Part shown: in pieces, positions 43,108 through 53,252 of the stretch
Numbering within the stretch: position 1 is the first letter of the stretch
Layout: the number at the start of each line of letters is the position of its first letter
Assembly (NCBI GenBank): GCA_039621445.1
Contig: CP154956.1
Span: 17,303,562 to 17,367,561, forward strand
DNA length: 64,000 bases
Source of the DNA: Euglena gracilis
Lineage: Eukaryota; Euglenida; Euglenophyceae; Euglenales
Direction: 5' to 3'
The notes under the pieces: model-generated
The model's input: only the letters and a program-made list of their open reading frames with translations
Told to the model about the DNA's origin: nothing
Databases searched by the model: none
Program-made: the position numbers and the translations under genes

Positions 43108-43329
43108 CCACCAGGGGCTTTCAGTTGTCCGACATGATATGCGAACGAAAAAAAAAATAGACACTCAGAAAGTTATATGAGATTAGGTTTCCGGCCGTCC
43201 CAGAGCTGTGCAGCGGATCCTAATTCAGCTTCGCTTTGTCCCAAAAATCTGTCCTCAATCTGCCATCCGTCGTCGAGGTTGAGAAACACAGACTTTGACC
43301 AAAGCCATGTTGCTTTATAAACACAGCCT
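43108..43329 (-). repeat. Retrotransposon 5' end plus flank, direct repeat unit 1
   Basis: About 222 bp from CCCCACCAGGGGCTTTCAGT to AAACACAGCCTT. It is repeated at 43610-43830 in the same orientation. It spans the last 60 bp of the 5' UTR and the sequence beyond the element, so it is a segmental duplication of the junction rather than a terminal repeat. Confidence 0.88.
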
Positions 43330-43609
43330 TTTTTGTTCTTTGTTGAAGAACAAAAAAAAAGTCAACCCTGGCTCAATTCCGCATGGTGTGCCAAGGGGGA
43401 GTGATTGAAGCTGCTTCCTGCCTTTCTGCTAAGTGTTAAAGTGAAAATACTGGCTACCACTCTTTTTACAAGACACAAATATTTTGCAAAATGCATCTGA
43501 ATTTCGCAAAATCCACCATTGCCAACCTCAATTGGACGAAAAATGTCGCAACTGTCTCGGGGGTAGGCAGTACAGTTGTGATTTTCTGGGGACCCCCCCC
43601 CTCCCCCCC

Positions 43610-43830
43610 ACCAGGGGCTTTCAGTTGTCCGACATGATATGCGAACGAAACAAAAAATAGACACTCAGAAAGTTATATGAGATTAGGTTTCCGGCCGTCC
43701 CAGAGCTGTGCAGCGGATCCTAATTCAGCTTCGCTTTGTCCCAAAAATCTGTCCTCAATCTGCCATCCGTCGTCGAGGTTGAGAAACACAGACTTTGACC
43801 AAAGCCATGTTGCTTTATAAACACAGCCTT
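43610..43830 (-). repeat. Retrotransposon 5' end plus flank, direct repeat unit 2
   Basis: Near-identical copy of 43108-43329. The sequence between the two units (43330-43609) is unrelated to the element and has no recognised gene. The outer end, CACAGCCT followed by TA, is the complement of the end at 30344-30360. Confidence 0.88.
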
Positions 43831-44040
43831 AAATAACTGCGTCTTAAACGTAGACTCTGACCTGAGTCTGCGTTTCGAAACGCAGTTCTTGATACAAAGG
43901 CATCTGTGTTCAGGCACGTTTTCAATGAGGGCACCGTTTTTTGGGTCCGAATTTCACAAATTCACATTTTTGACCCCTTGCGTGAATCATGACCACGAAT
44001 TTCAGGGCAGGCATTTGGCGGGCTCTGAACACGTTTTAAA

Positions 44041-44149
44041 CAAATTGTGGCTGAGCCCAGATTTCAGCCTGAAAACGTGTTCAGGGGGCCCCCTTCGGGG
44101 GCCCCCTGGCCACGTTTTCAGGCTGAAATCTGGGCTCAGCCACAATTTG
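44041..44149. repeat. Perfect 39-bp-arm hairpin
   Basis: CAAATTGTGGCTGAGCCCAG through GAAAACGTG (44041-44079) is the exact complement of 44111-44149. The loop is itself a GC hairpin (CAGGGGGCCCCC-TTC-GGGGGCCCCCTG). It lies between copy 2 and the third retrotransposon remnant. Confidence 0.95.
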
Positions 44150-44219
44150 TGTATAAAAAAACTTGCCAGGTGAGAGTTCAAGGTTGGTTATTTGGTTGAG
44201 AGTTTGTGCTCAAAGGCTT

Positions 44220-46251
44220 TCAGATAGAATATGGTGAGTGGGCAGAAGACAGGGTGATCTCATCTTTGGAAGATAAACAAAAACGAAGCAAGGTGAATTG
44301 CACATGCGATTGAGGTAGGTGTTGAAGTACTGTGCAAGAACGTCGGATGTCTTCAATGCGCTTATTCCAAACTTCTTCACAGAAGCGGTCATCTTGGGGG
44401 TGGTGGACAGGGACCCCCAAAATTTCAAACCAGAACCAGCAACGAAGGCGGTCAGTGGTATTTGATGTAAGGGGCTGTCCTGTGGCGTGCCAGGGGGAAT
44501 GCAAGGGACACCTTCTGTTGATGTGAACGCTGGTCCCCACAATCGACATTTTGCAGGGTTCACGCCAACCCAAGCGTGGCTGCCTCGCGAATCAGGAAGG
44601 CAAGGGCATTGTGCAGTTGGGCTGGCGATCCCAGCAGGTGGGCGTCATCCAAGCACCATCCCTGCCATTCGACCAAAGGTGAGAGGCCCTCACAAAGGTC
44701 TTTGTACACCCCAGGCGAAAGCTGCTGGTCCACATGGGTCGCCTTGCTGAGCCCCCCTCTGGGAAGGCAGACAATGGTTTCCACAATACAGCTTGCTGTG
44801 TTGGGCGTAGCACGAATCCAGCCAAGGGCACACTTCTGGGCATCGTCTACGGATGGATTGCAGGATTTTTTCCCGTGACAAAGAGTTGAAGGCATTCCTG
44901 AAATACACTTGAAGCAGCCCCCAGCGATTGTCTTTGTGTGCAAAGTGTCCACCATTTGTTGGATTCCCATTGCGATCAGTGGACAAGCATTCGGCACACC
45001 AACGCCATGTGGAGGACTCAGTTCTTTCAAAGCGTTTACCACTGTGGGATGACGCATGAGACATTTGCCAACCAATCGGCGAAGGGTTTCACCTGCTGCA
45101 ATTGGGTGAGTGTCTTCATCACACACCGTGTTCTCCACAAGGTTTCCAAAAGCGTCCTCTTCCATTGCTGTTTGTTTGTTCTGTTTTCGCAGAGGTGTCA
45201 ACCTGGCGGAGGAAAGAATTGGGGCCATGCCGGGGTGAACACCGTTTGTAATTGCCCGACAGATGAAGGTATCAAGCCCTTCGAGGAGGTCATCTCCACA
45301 AGCCCCTGGGTAGTCTCCAACCATGGCCTTGAGGTGGTCAGGTCTCAGGCCAGAAGGACCCGGTGCGGATTCTTTGGGAACCCGAATATAGCTTTGCGCA
45401 AATTTTGCAATCGCTCTTTTGCGTTTTCCGGGTCCGAAGGAAAGGTAATCGTTTGGGAAGGGTTGGACACTGGGATGCGCGGTGGAGGCTATGGTGGGTG
45501 AAGGTCACGCAGCCTTTGAATCACTTTTGGGTCATTGCTGTTCTGAACCCCCTCAGAGGTGAGCCCTCGGCAGGCTTTTGAAATAGCCCCGTGGCCAACA
45601 AGGCTTTCAATGCGGGAAAGGAACCGTTCTTCAGTGGCCTTGGCAGCCAGTGCTGTTTTTTTGCCTTGTCTGTCTGCCTTGTGGCTTTTGTGGGAGACTA
45701 GAGTCCAACCAAGAATCAAATACAGGATGGGTGAGATACAGGCGAGCTCGTTCTGCAATTTTTCTCCCCACCATCGCCCAGTTCGATCGCCCGCCACGCT
45801 GCAAATGACAAAGCACCGCTTTGGGGAAGGCCCACAAGGCGTGCAGGGTTTCCCAGCCAGGTTCCCTGTTGAAATGCCTCAACAATTGCAGGTAGGTTTG
45901 ATTGACATTGAGGAGGGCTCCACGCGGCAGGTATACAAGGGTGCCCCGATCATCAAAAGAAATTTCCTCAAAAGTGGGATGAAGGGATGGTGGGCATGGA
46001 GCAGAGAATGGCGTAACCCCGGCAATGTGATTTTGGCCAATGGGGGTTGGTGGGGGTCTGGCTGGGGCTGGTGACGATGCTGCTGCGGTTGTTGCCCCTG
46101 AGGATGAAGAGCTGGCACCCAAAGGGGGGTGGAGAAGTTCAGGAAAGGCGTCGCCTGATTTGCTTGCATCCAAATGGCCCCAACATCTGACGGGGGGAAG
46201 GGTCCTGGTCCTTGTGTGCCAATTGGGTTCTCCATGATGACCGTGGAGCAC
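44220..46251 (-). pseudogene. Diverged related retrotransposon, third copy
   Basis: The minus-strand pieces keep family order. N-terminal: SWETLHALWAFPKAV-like text (GWETLHALWAFPKAV) and ERFLSRIESLVGHGAISKAC (46251-45489). RT: HPIAAGETLRRLVGKCLMRH near 45100, a motif A altered to VYFRNAFNSLSRE (catalytic Asp replaced by Tyr) near 44910, AQQGDPCGPAAFAWG near 44730, and WCLDDAHLLG near 44650. The thumb follows to about 44220. The zinc knuckle and endonuclease are missing and I see no 2A. Protein identity to copies 1 and 2 is only moderate, so it is an older, separate lineage. It is dead. Confidence 0.9.
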
Positions 46252-46305
46252 ATTGAGGGGAGGCCTTGTTGGCCAAAGAACAGATGGCAGCGCCGAATTT
46301 TTTTA

Positions 46306-46410
46306 GGCACGGCACGGCACGGCACGGCACGGCACGGCACGGCACGGCACGGCACGGCACGGCACGGCACGGCACGGCACGGCACGGCACGGCACGGCAC
46401 GGCACGGCAC
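46306..46410. repeat. (GGCAC)21 pentanucleotide microsatellite
   Basis: 21 uninterrupted GGCAC units, just upstream (on the minus strand) of the third retrotransposon remnant. The period-5 repeat gives stop-free Pro-Cys-Arg-Ala-Val frames on the minus strand. Confidence 0.98.
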
Positions 46411-47215
46411 TTTCATAACTTTCACAGCGACGAAAGTGAATCCTAATTGCAGTCGTGAAATACATTCTCCTAACAAATCCCGCGATATTGGTTGAGTGCT
46501 GGCACGGAAAACCAATCACACCTAGCCCGGAAAACGATGGGACTTACTGTATTGATGATGGGCTTTTCTCATTTTCCCGTTTCCCATTTTTCATTGACCT
46601 TCTCTCCCCCGCAACCTTCTAACCTCCGCACGACCTTGTAACGCACCCTCGGTATAGTCACCCTCCACCTGTGGACCTGGAGTCTCGAGGAAAAACAATT
46701 CCCTCACCCAGGGCACGGGGGTGAAGCTGTGCTCGCCGTGAATTCACAAAACCCCTGCAGCTGCTGTCAAATGAAAAAGAAAGGCCGAACTAAAGCCTGA
46801 TTATTGAAAACCCACAACAAATCTCTGTGTTCTGCCCCCCCCCCCCTGATTGCTCACACTCAAAATTGGCTGTCCATCAATACAGCCCACAGGCTGGCAG
46901 AGGCTTGGGGTGGGTGCCGAATTAATTTTCAGCTGTCGCACTGTTTTGACACTTTCTCGGTGCCCAGTTCCCTTTTCGGCGCACTTTTCTGCTGTAGCCA
47001 GCTGCGGGACCTGGCTTTTCAGTTTTAACTGCCGTTTCCTCCCTTAAATTGCAACAACATTTGATGTATTCATTGTGTGGTGTTAGGTGTGGTCCTCTGG
47101 CTTCCCCATCTTGTGACTTGGTCGGGGTGGATGCCACTAGGATTTTCATTGTCAGTCATTCTCCCTTTTCAGGTCATTATTACCCCCTTCTTCCCCCCAC
47201 CATAAGGACGTCCCA
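46411..47215 (+). promoter_or_regulatory. Upstream region of the CER1-like gene
   Basis: No TATA box is obvious. CTCCCTTTTCAG|GTCATT at 47161-47178 resembles a splice acceptor, so a 5' UTR intron may end about 44 bases before the start codon. Otherwise no gene or repeat was recognised, apart from a short C run at 46837-46846. Confidence 0.35.
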
Positions 47216-47339
47216 ATGGCAACGAAGCCTGGTTTGTTCTATCATTTCCCTTGGGAAGGTGCAGGGGAGTTCAAGTACCTCCTCCTCCTCCCCTTGGCTA
47301 TGCACCACGTGGTGAGCGGATGGTCAGACCCAACCCAGG
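47216..47339 (+). CDS. CER1-like: CER1-like exon 1
   Basis: It starts CCCAATGGC and encodes MATKPGLFYHFPWEGAGEFK, close to the start of plant CER1 (MATKPG). I placed the donor at CAGG|GTCGAT because the resulting phase 1 joins exon 2 in frame and the protein then aligns without a gap across SDPTQ. GTG|GTGAGC at 47311 is a stronger donor by consensus but does not match the phase of exon 2. Confidence 0.8.
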
Positions 47340-50300
47340 GTCGATTTGACAATCACATGCTTTCCAGGGATTTTAATTGCAGACAGATCTGGGGTGCTTC
47401 ATAACACCTCCAGCTTCTTTGGCTCAAAAATGGTCTTCTTCGGCATCCCCCCACCCACTGGACCCCACCGGGCTGAACCCCCCAGTGGTGTTTTGTGTTT
47501 GGGGATGGTCATCCCCCTTTTTTTTAAAAAAAAGGTTGTTTTTGAAAGCATGTTTTTTTTTATGAGAAAGAAATGAGTTTCTTTCAAAAAAAAACCAAAA
47601 ATGCAAACAAATGTTTTTTTTCTTCAAAAGAAGGTGTTTTTTTTAAAAAAAATGCCAATTCGGTGGGATTTCAATGTACCAACATCAGCGCTTGAGAGAC
47701 AAGGTCCAGCAGAGGCTGCTGACATGCGCCCATCACCGGTAAGCTGGCAGCTACCTGGACAGGGGGGTTCAACCCCCCCACCAGGATTGGGGGGTTAAAT
47801 CCCAACCAGTGCATTTTTTTGTTTGAAAAGAACAACACAGGTGTTTTTTTTGTTCCCAATTGTAAGTAAGCTCTGGTTGTACATCTGTATCACATTCCTA
47901 ATATGCCAGGAGGCGCAACAAAGTATTACACAATTAAAACACGAACTTCGGGGATTTTCTTTCTGATGGGAAAATGGAATTGGGCTCGTAGATTTTTTGT
48001 CAAAATTTTCTTTGTGAACTGCCATGCGGTTCCAGCCTTCCTGGACAACTCTGCCCTCCGCAACCGACTGAGAAAAAGTTCAGTGATGGTCGGATAGCGA
48101 AACAGAACCAGCAGGCACTGCCCCCCGGGGGGGGGGGGGCTCGGTGCCTGCCTGGCCGGTGCTTGTTCGCTGCATGACCTCCACTTCGGAATTTTTCAAA
48201 GTCGGAATTTTTAGGGTTATTTGAAGGAGTAGGGTCAGGCGCTAATGGCCATGTTGAGCTACATGGCTATGTTGCGCAACATGGCCATGTAGTGCAACAT
48301 GGCCATTAGCGCCTTGCCCTATCCCTTAAAATAACCCATAATAACCGACTTGGAAAAATTCCGAAGTGGAGGTCGTGCAGCGAACAAGTACCGCCTGGCC
48401 ATGGGCCCAAAAATGCCCATCAGGAATGGCCTTTTCTGGGCTTCTGGCGCCAGAAGTGCCTTGGCCGAGTGCCCAGGCATTTTGACCATGTGCCCTACAC
48501 CCCCCCAGGTCGGATGGGTGGCCTTTTGAAGGGGAAAATTAAAGTTGTTTCTCATGCTGCACACAAAATGGTGCACACTGCTTCTCCACGTTCCACCCGT
48601 TGCAAATCCCACAACAAAAGCTTGGGAGACCAGGCATTTCATTTGCAGAAGGCCTTTGCCTTCGTAAGGGACGGGAGACTTGGTCATCCAGTTGGCCTAT
48701 GAAAACAGAAGCAGAAAACTCCCTGTTCCTTACCATCGTGGCACTACGCTACCTGCAAATGTTCCTCTGGCAGTTTGCTGCACGGTTCGATCGAATTTCC
48801 CAGAAGACAAGAATTCAGCGAAAAGGGATTGAATTTGAGCAGCTGGACCGAGAGCGGAACTGGGACGAGTACATCATCACTCAGGCCCTGGGGACTTCCT
48901 TGTTGCACCGCTACCTGGCTGGATTTCGGGATTTTCCAACAGGCTTTATGCTTTGACCCCCCCCCCAACCCAAAAATTCACCAGAGGTCAGACTGGGTGA
49001 CCTTTTGGGGGGAACCCAAGAAATTCCTCTGCTTGAGGCTCATTGGTAATCATTTGAGTCCAAACAGGATCACAGGCGCACATTTGATGTGGCCCCATAT
49101 TTGGTCTGTGTGGATGGTCGGGCCAGACCAATAATCATTTGGTTTTTTTTCCTCACTGAATTTGGCAAAATGCATTGAACCCCATGACAATAACCTTGAA
49201 AACTTTCAAAAGAGCATCCCACATTGCCAAGGCTGGAAACGAAAGCCTTTTGACCCCAAGAATGGTACAAAATAGACCATCCGAAATCAGACGGAAAATG
49301 GCCATAACTCGGGCTACAAGCAAAGTTTGAGAAAAAGATGAAGGGAATATTTCAAGGGCTTCATTTTTGGTTTCTTTCATTTCATTCAATTTTGCTTCAT
49401 TTTTGAGATACCATGCCCCCCGCCCCCCGAGCTGTCTCCCCCCCCCGAGCTGTTCCTATAGGGGTAGCTCATTGTCATAGCACTTTTTACAAAGAACTTC
49501 CCCAAAAAGTGCTATAAAAATCGACGTTTTTGGGACATTTTCAAAAATTGATTTTTGGCAAATGTGCTTAAAATTGACCTTTTGCGGACATCCAAAAAAA
49601 GTTGCCAAAATGACCCTTTTGGGCTGCCTGAGGTTCAGAGGGAATAGCTCCCCCCTCCTGAGTTGTTCCCCCCCATGCTGTTCCCATTGGGCCGCAAAGT
49701 GTCCTGGGGATGGGAATAGCTCGGGGGGGGGGCATGGTATTTTTTAAAAAAAAATTGATTTTGCAGGGGGTGTCGTCCTTGTGACGGGGGTGTGTCCCCC
49801 CCCTCCCGTGTCCCGGATTTGAGACCTCAAAAATTTTGACGGAAACCCAAGTTTTAAGGAAATTTGAGGCAATTTGGCCCTTTTTTGCAGTTTGGGCTCG
49901 TGCTGATCCCCCATATCCCCCCATGACCCCCCCCCCCGTGACCCAGCCCACTGCCGAAAAATCATTTTTTTGACCCAAAGACTCGTAATAACTGGAGCGA
50001 TGTAGCGCACTAAAATCCGTGACCATTCCACCCACGATTCCACCAACGAGCTACGCCGCAGGGGTATTTTTGTCAATGACGTCTGCATCCCAGGGGGTCC
50101 ACTGGGCACCGGCCATCGAGAAGCTGCATCGCATCAGGGGTTTTACCGATTCACCGGTTTTACTCCACTTTTTGAAAAACCAGTCAGTCACTGTTTTCAG
50201 GAAACCAGTCAGTCACTCCCCCCCCCCCCCCCCCGTCGGCCACTCAGGAAACCGGCCACTCTCCAGTCACATTAGGCCATTCATTATAGGCCAAAAAGTT

Positions 50301-53211
50301 TTCCCCGGTGCCTTCGGCGCCGGGGTCACTCAAGCCACTTTTCCCTGGCCGACCCCCCCTGGGGGGGGGGGGAGGGGGTTTGGGCCCAAAACCAGTGGGG
50401 GGGGGACGCCGGTTCTGTCGTGAACCCGGCGGCCCAAATGCCGGTTTAAAAAGGAGCACTGATAAGTCGGTTTCCAGTTTCAGAGGCCTTGAAAAACAAA
50501 GAATCCTGCCCCATCCCCACCCTGACCCCAACCCCAACCCTAACCCTAACCCTGATCCTGTCTCTCACCCTAACCCTGTTCCAAACTCTGCAGCTGGCGA
50601 CCTCTATTCTTGGAACTGATTGACTAATTCTCGCAAAGAAGTGACAGAGTTCAGGAAACATTTTGGCAGGATTTCCTGAACGTTTCAACAGGTTTTTGAA
50701 ACTTTTTGACAGGGTTTCAGGAACAAAGTGACATTTTATTTGATGCTTTTTGACAAAATTCATGAAATTGCCCAATTAAACAAAGCGCCACACCAGTGTT
50801 TCAATTTTTGTGTCATTTTTTGCACAAGAGTCTGTCAAAATTTTTCGCAAAACCTTTCAAAGCTTTCAAGTAAATTTTTGAAAACAGTTCAAAAACTCTG
50901 TCAAAAAGTTCTAAAACCTCTTCTGCAGGGCCTGAAGGTTTAAAGGGGGGAGTAATGCAAATTCTTTCGGTTTCTACCAACCTGGTCGGCCAGACCTGCA
51001 ATCCTGGAGCCTGCATTTTTCCTCCGGAGTCACGATATTCCTGTTCCTGTTTTCAGAACGCATCTTGTGTCGTTTTAACAACAAAGTTTGAAAATGTCAA
51101 CCATGTGAAAACTCATCTGCAGCAAGCCTCTGATGGTGATGGATTGGATGGGATTGTGGATAATGCTGCTTACCCATATCGGACCCATTGAGTTCATTTA
51201 TTATTGGTTCCACCGCGCTCTGCATTATGGATTCCTGTGGTCCGGATATCACTCGCACCACCACTCATCTTTCATCACCGATCCGGTCACTGGCACTGTC
51301 CACCCGTTTTTGGAGCAGATGTGCTATAACCTGCTCTTCTTCAATGCCATTGCAGTGCCATGGTATTTTGGTGCCTGTTCCCTTTCATTGCTATACATTT
51401 ATGGCCTGGGCTTCAGTAGGCTTCCAGCTCAATTTTTGTTTTAATTCATGCTGCCCCAGCCGCTTTGATGCTGTCTATGCTTGATGAGGCCATGTGCAAT
51501 CCTTGCATAAATTATTTGTGAAAGTTCTCATTCATTTTCATCATTGTCTTTTTGAAATGCGTTTCACAAAAGTTTTTGACCCTGAACATTCTGTGTCAGC
51601 TTGCCTGGAAGCCTGTCTGCGATTTTGCTAATGCAATGGGGCATTGCAATTTTGAGTTCATGCCTCGTGCCCAGATCATGCTGGTTCTTTGTGATGAAAG
51701 ATGCCACATAATCTGGGGTTTCAATGGAAATTGTTGCTTTTTTCAAAAAAAATCAGTCAATCAATCTTCAAACCAGATTCCCCCCCCGAAATTTGGACAA
51801 TATGGAAACATGGTGAGTAACTGGTGAGCAGCCAACAAACCTAGCTAAAAAGAACCAAAGGGGCAGGATTTGCTGGAGATGGCTGGCTGCGCCAGCTGCA
51901 GTTCAATGGAAAGAAATTTAAAAGCAAGTGGTGGATTATGGCCCAAGTGATAAAACAGGACTGGGGACTTTTTTGGTCCACCTCTCCAGCTTGCTCTGGC
52001 TCCATTTTTATGCGGGCACCGCTGAAGTATTTGTGGTATACCCCCACGTTCCATTCTCTCCACCACTCCAAGGTCCACACCAACTATTGTTTATTCATGC
52101 CCATCTACGATTATCTCTTCGGCACGGTCTGTCCGGCCACGGAGAAGACTTACATTGAGGCCACGAGCAGGGGGAAAATCCCCCGTCCAGGGACTGGTTG
52201 ACGTTTTAACGGCCATTTCTCTTCCATTAAGGAACTTTTCTTTTTGGGAGGAGGTTCTGCTGCGTCCCAAAGTCCCTGTCTTTAACCCATCGCTGCTTTC
52301 CTGGCCCATGGAGGCACGCTGACCCATGCATTCCAAATGCCGCACGTCAGCACACAGGCTGGCAAACAGCTGGCAAATGCGTTGTTGACAGGGCAGAAAT
52401 TGACGCCTCGACCACAAAGTTCTGCAGTTTAGGGTGATGTGGGTTGGATTCAGTGGAAGTCTCTTGGGTCGGGCCTTTGGATGGTCAACAGGACATTGTG
52501 GGGACCCCAGGGAGTGATGGAAACCTCACAGTGCAAAGGAGGGACCCCCTTGGGGCCTGAACAACCCTGTGTCGAAAATGATGTTGATGACCAGGAATTG
52601 ACCAGGAATCAGCTTGGCGGTTATCGCATGGCAGACTGGACACCCTGAGAACAGTTGCACCTCACTTTGGGGTTTTAGGTTCTGTAGAATTGGATTGTGA
52701 TAGAACGGTGTGTAGTGTTACCGTTGCTGTGGCCTGCCTGGCCCCAAAACGATTGCCTCGGAGCCGTACAAGGAGCGGTGGTACCTCTGGCCCTTCTACC
52801 CGGCGCTGTTCCTGGGACTGGTCCCACTGCTGAAGGCCTTCGGCGGTGTGTTCAAGAATGCGGAGTGCGCGTTCCGGACATGGGTTTTCTCAAGCTGGCC
52901 CGGGTCCCTGGGCCGTCCCCAGGCAGGCTCAAGGTCAAGTTGGGGCCAGCGGGCTGGGCCTGAGGTTTTTGTTTATTGCGAAGCTTTTTTTTTGAAAGGA
53001 ATGGGCAAAATTTGGTCCAAAGTGATGTTTTTGAGGTCTTTGGGGGCTTTTCCTCAAAGTTTTGGTTTAATAAATGGCTTCCCAGCTGAATTTGTTGTTT
53101 TTTTTGCTGTACCATCCCGGTCCAGCTGGCAGCCAGGATGTTCAGTGAGCGTTGAGCTTCCACAAGGGGAGGGGCATATATATTATATATACACATACAC
53201 ATACACATACG

Positions 53212-53252
<41 letters not shown>

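Larger units (their letters stand above)
35702..43174 (-). mobile_element. Non-LTR retrotransposon with 2A motif, copy 2
   Basis: Inverted, closely similar copy of 31430-35606, arranged tail to tail with it. Two later insertions split it: a 2899-bp TA-flanked element at 36351-39249 inside the endonuclease region, and a roughly 436-bp foldback at about 41157-41592 before the RT. Pieces in element order: leader with 2A 42959-42171; N-terminal region 42170-41604; RT 41045-40191; RT end and thumb 40297-39530; zinc knuckle and start of endonuclease 39500-39252; endonuclease end 36348-36090; 3' UTR to 35702. Frameshifts and a stop (TGG in copy 1, TAG here, near 42171) make it dead. Confidence 0.93.

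Noticed and set aside
43108-43830. Direct 222-bp repeats as LTRs of an LTR retrotransposon
   Set aside because: They are only 280 bp apart with nothing coding between, and they consist of the 5' end of the non-LTR element plus its flank.
46303-46519. Pro-Cys-Arg-Ala-Val repeat protein
   Set aside because: Translation of the (GGCAC)21 array.
50522-50575. Telomere or telomere seed
   Set aside because: Only two to three CCCTAA units in the middle of an intron.
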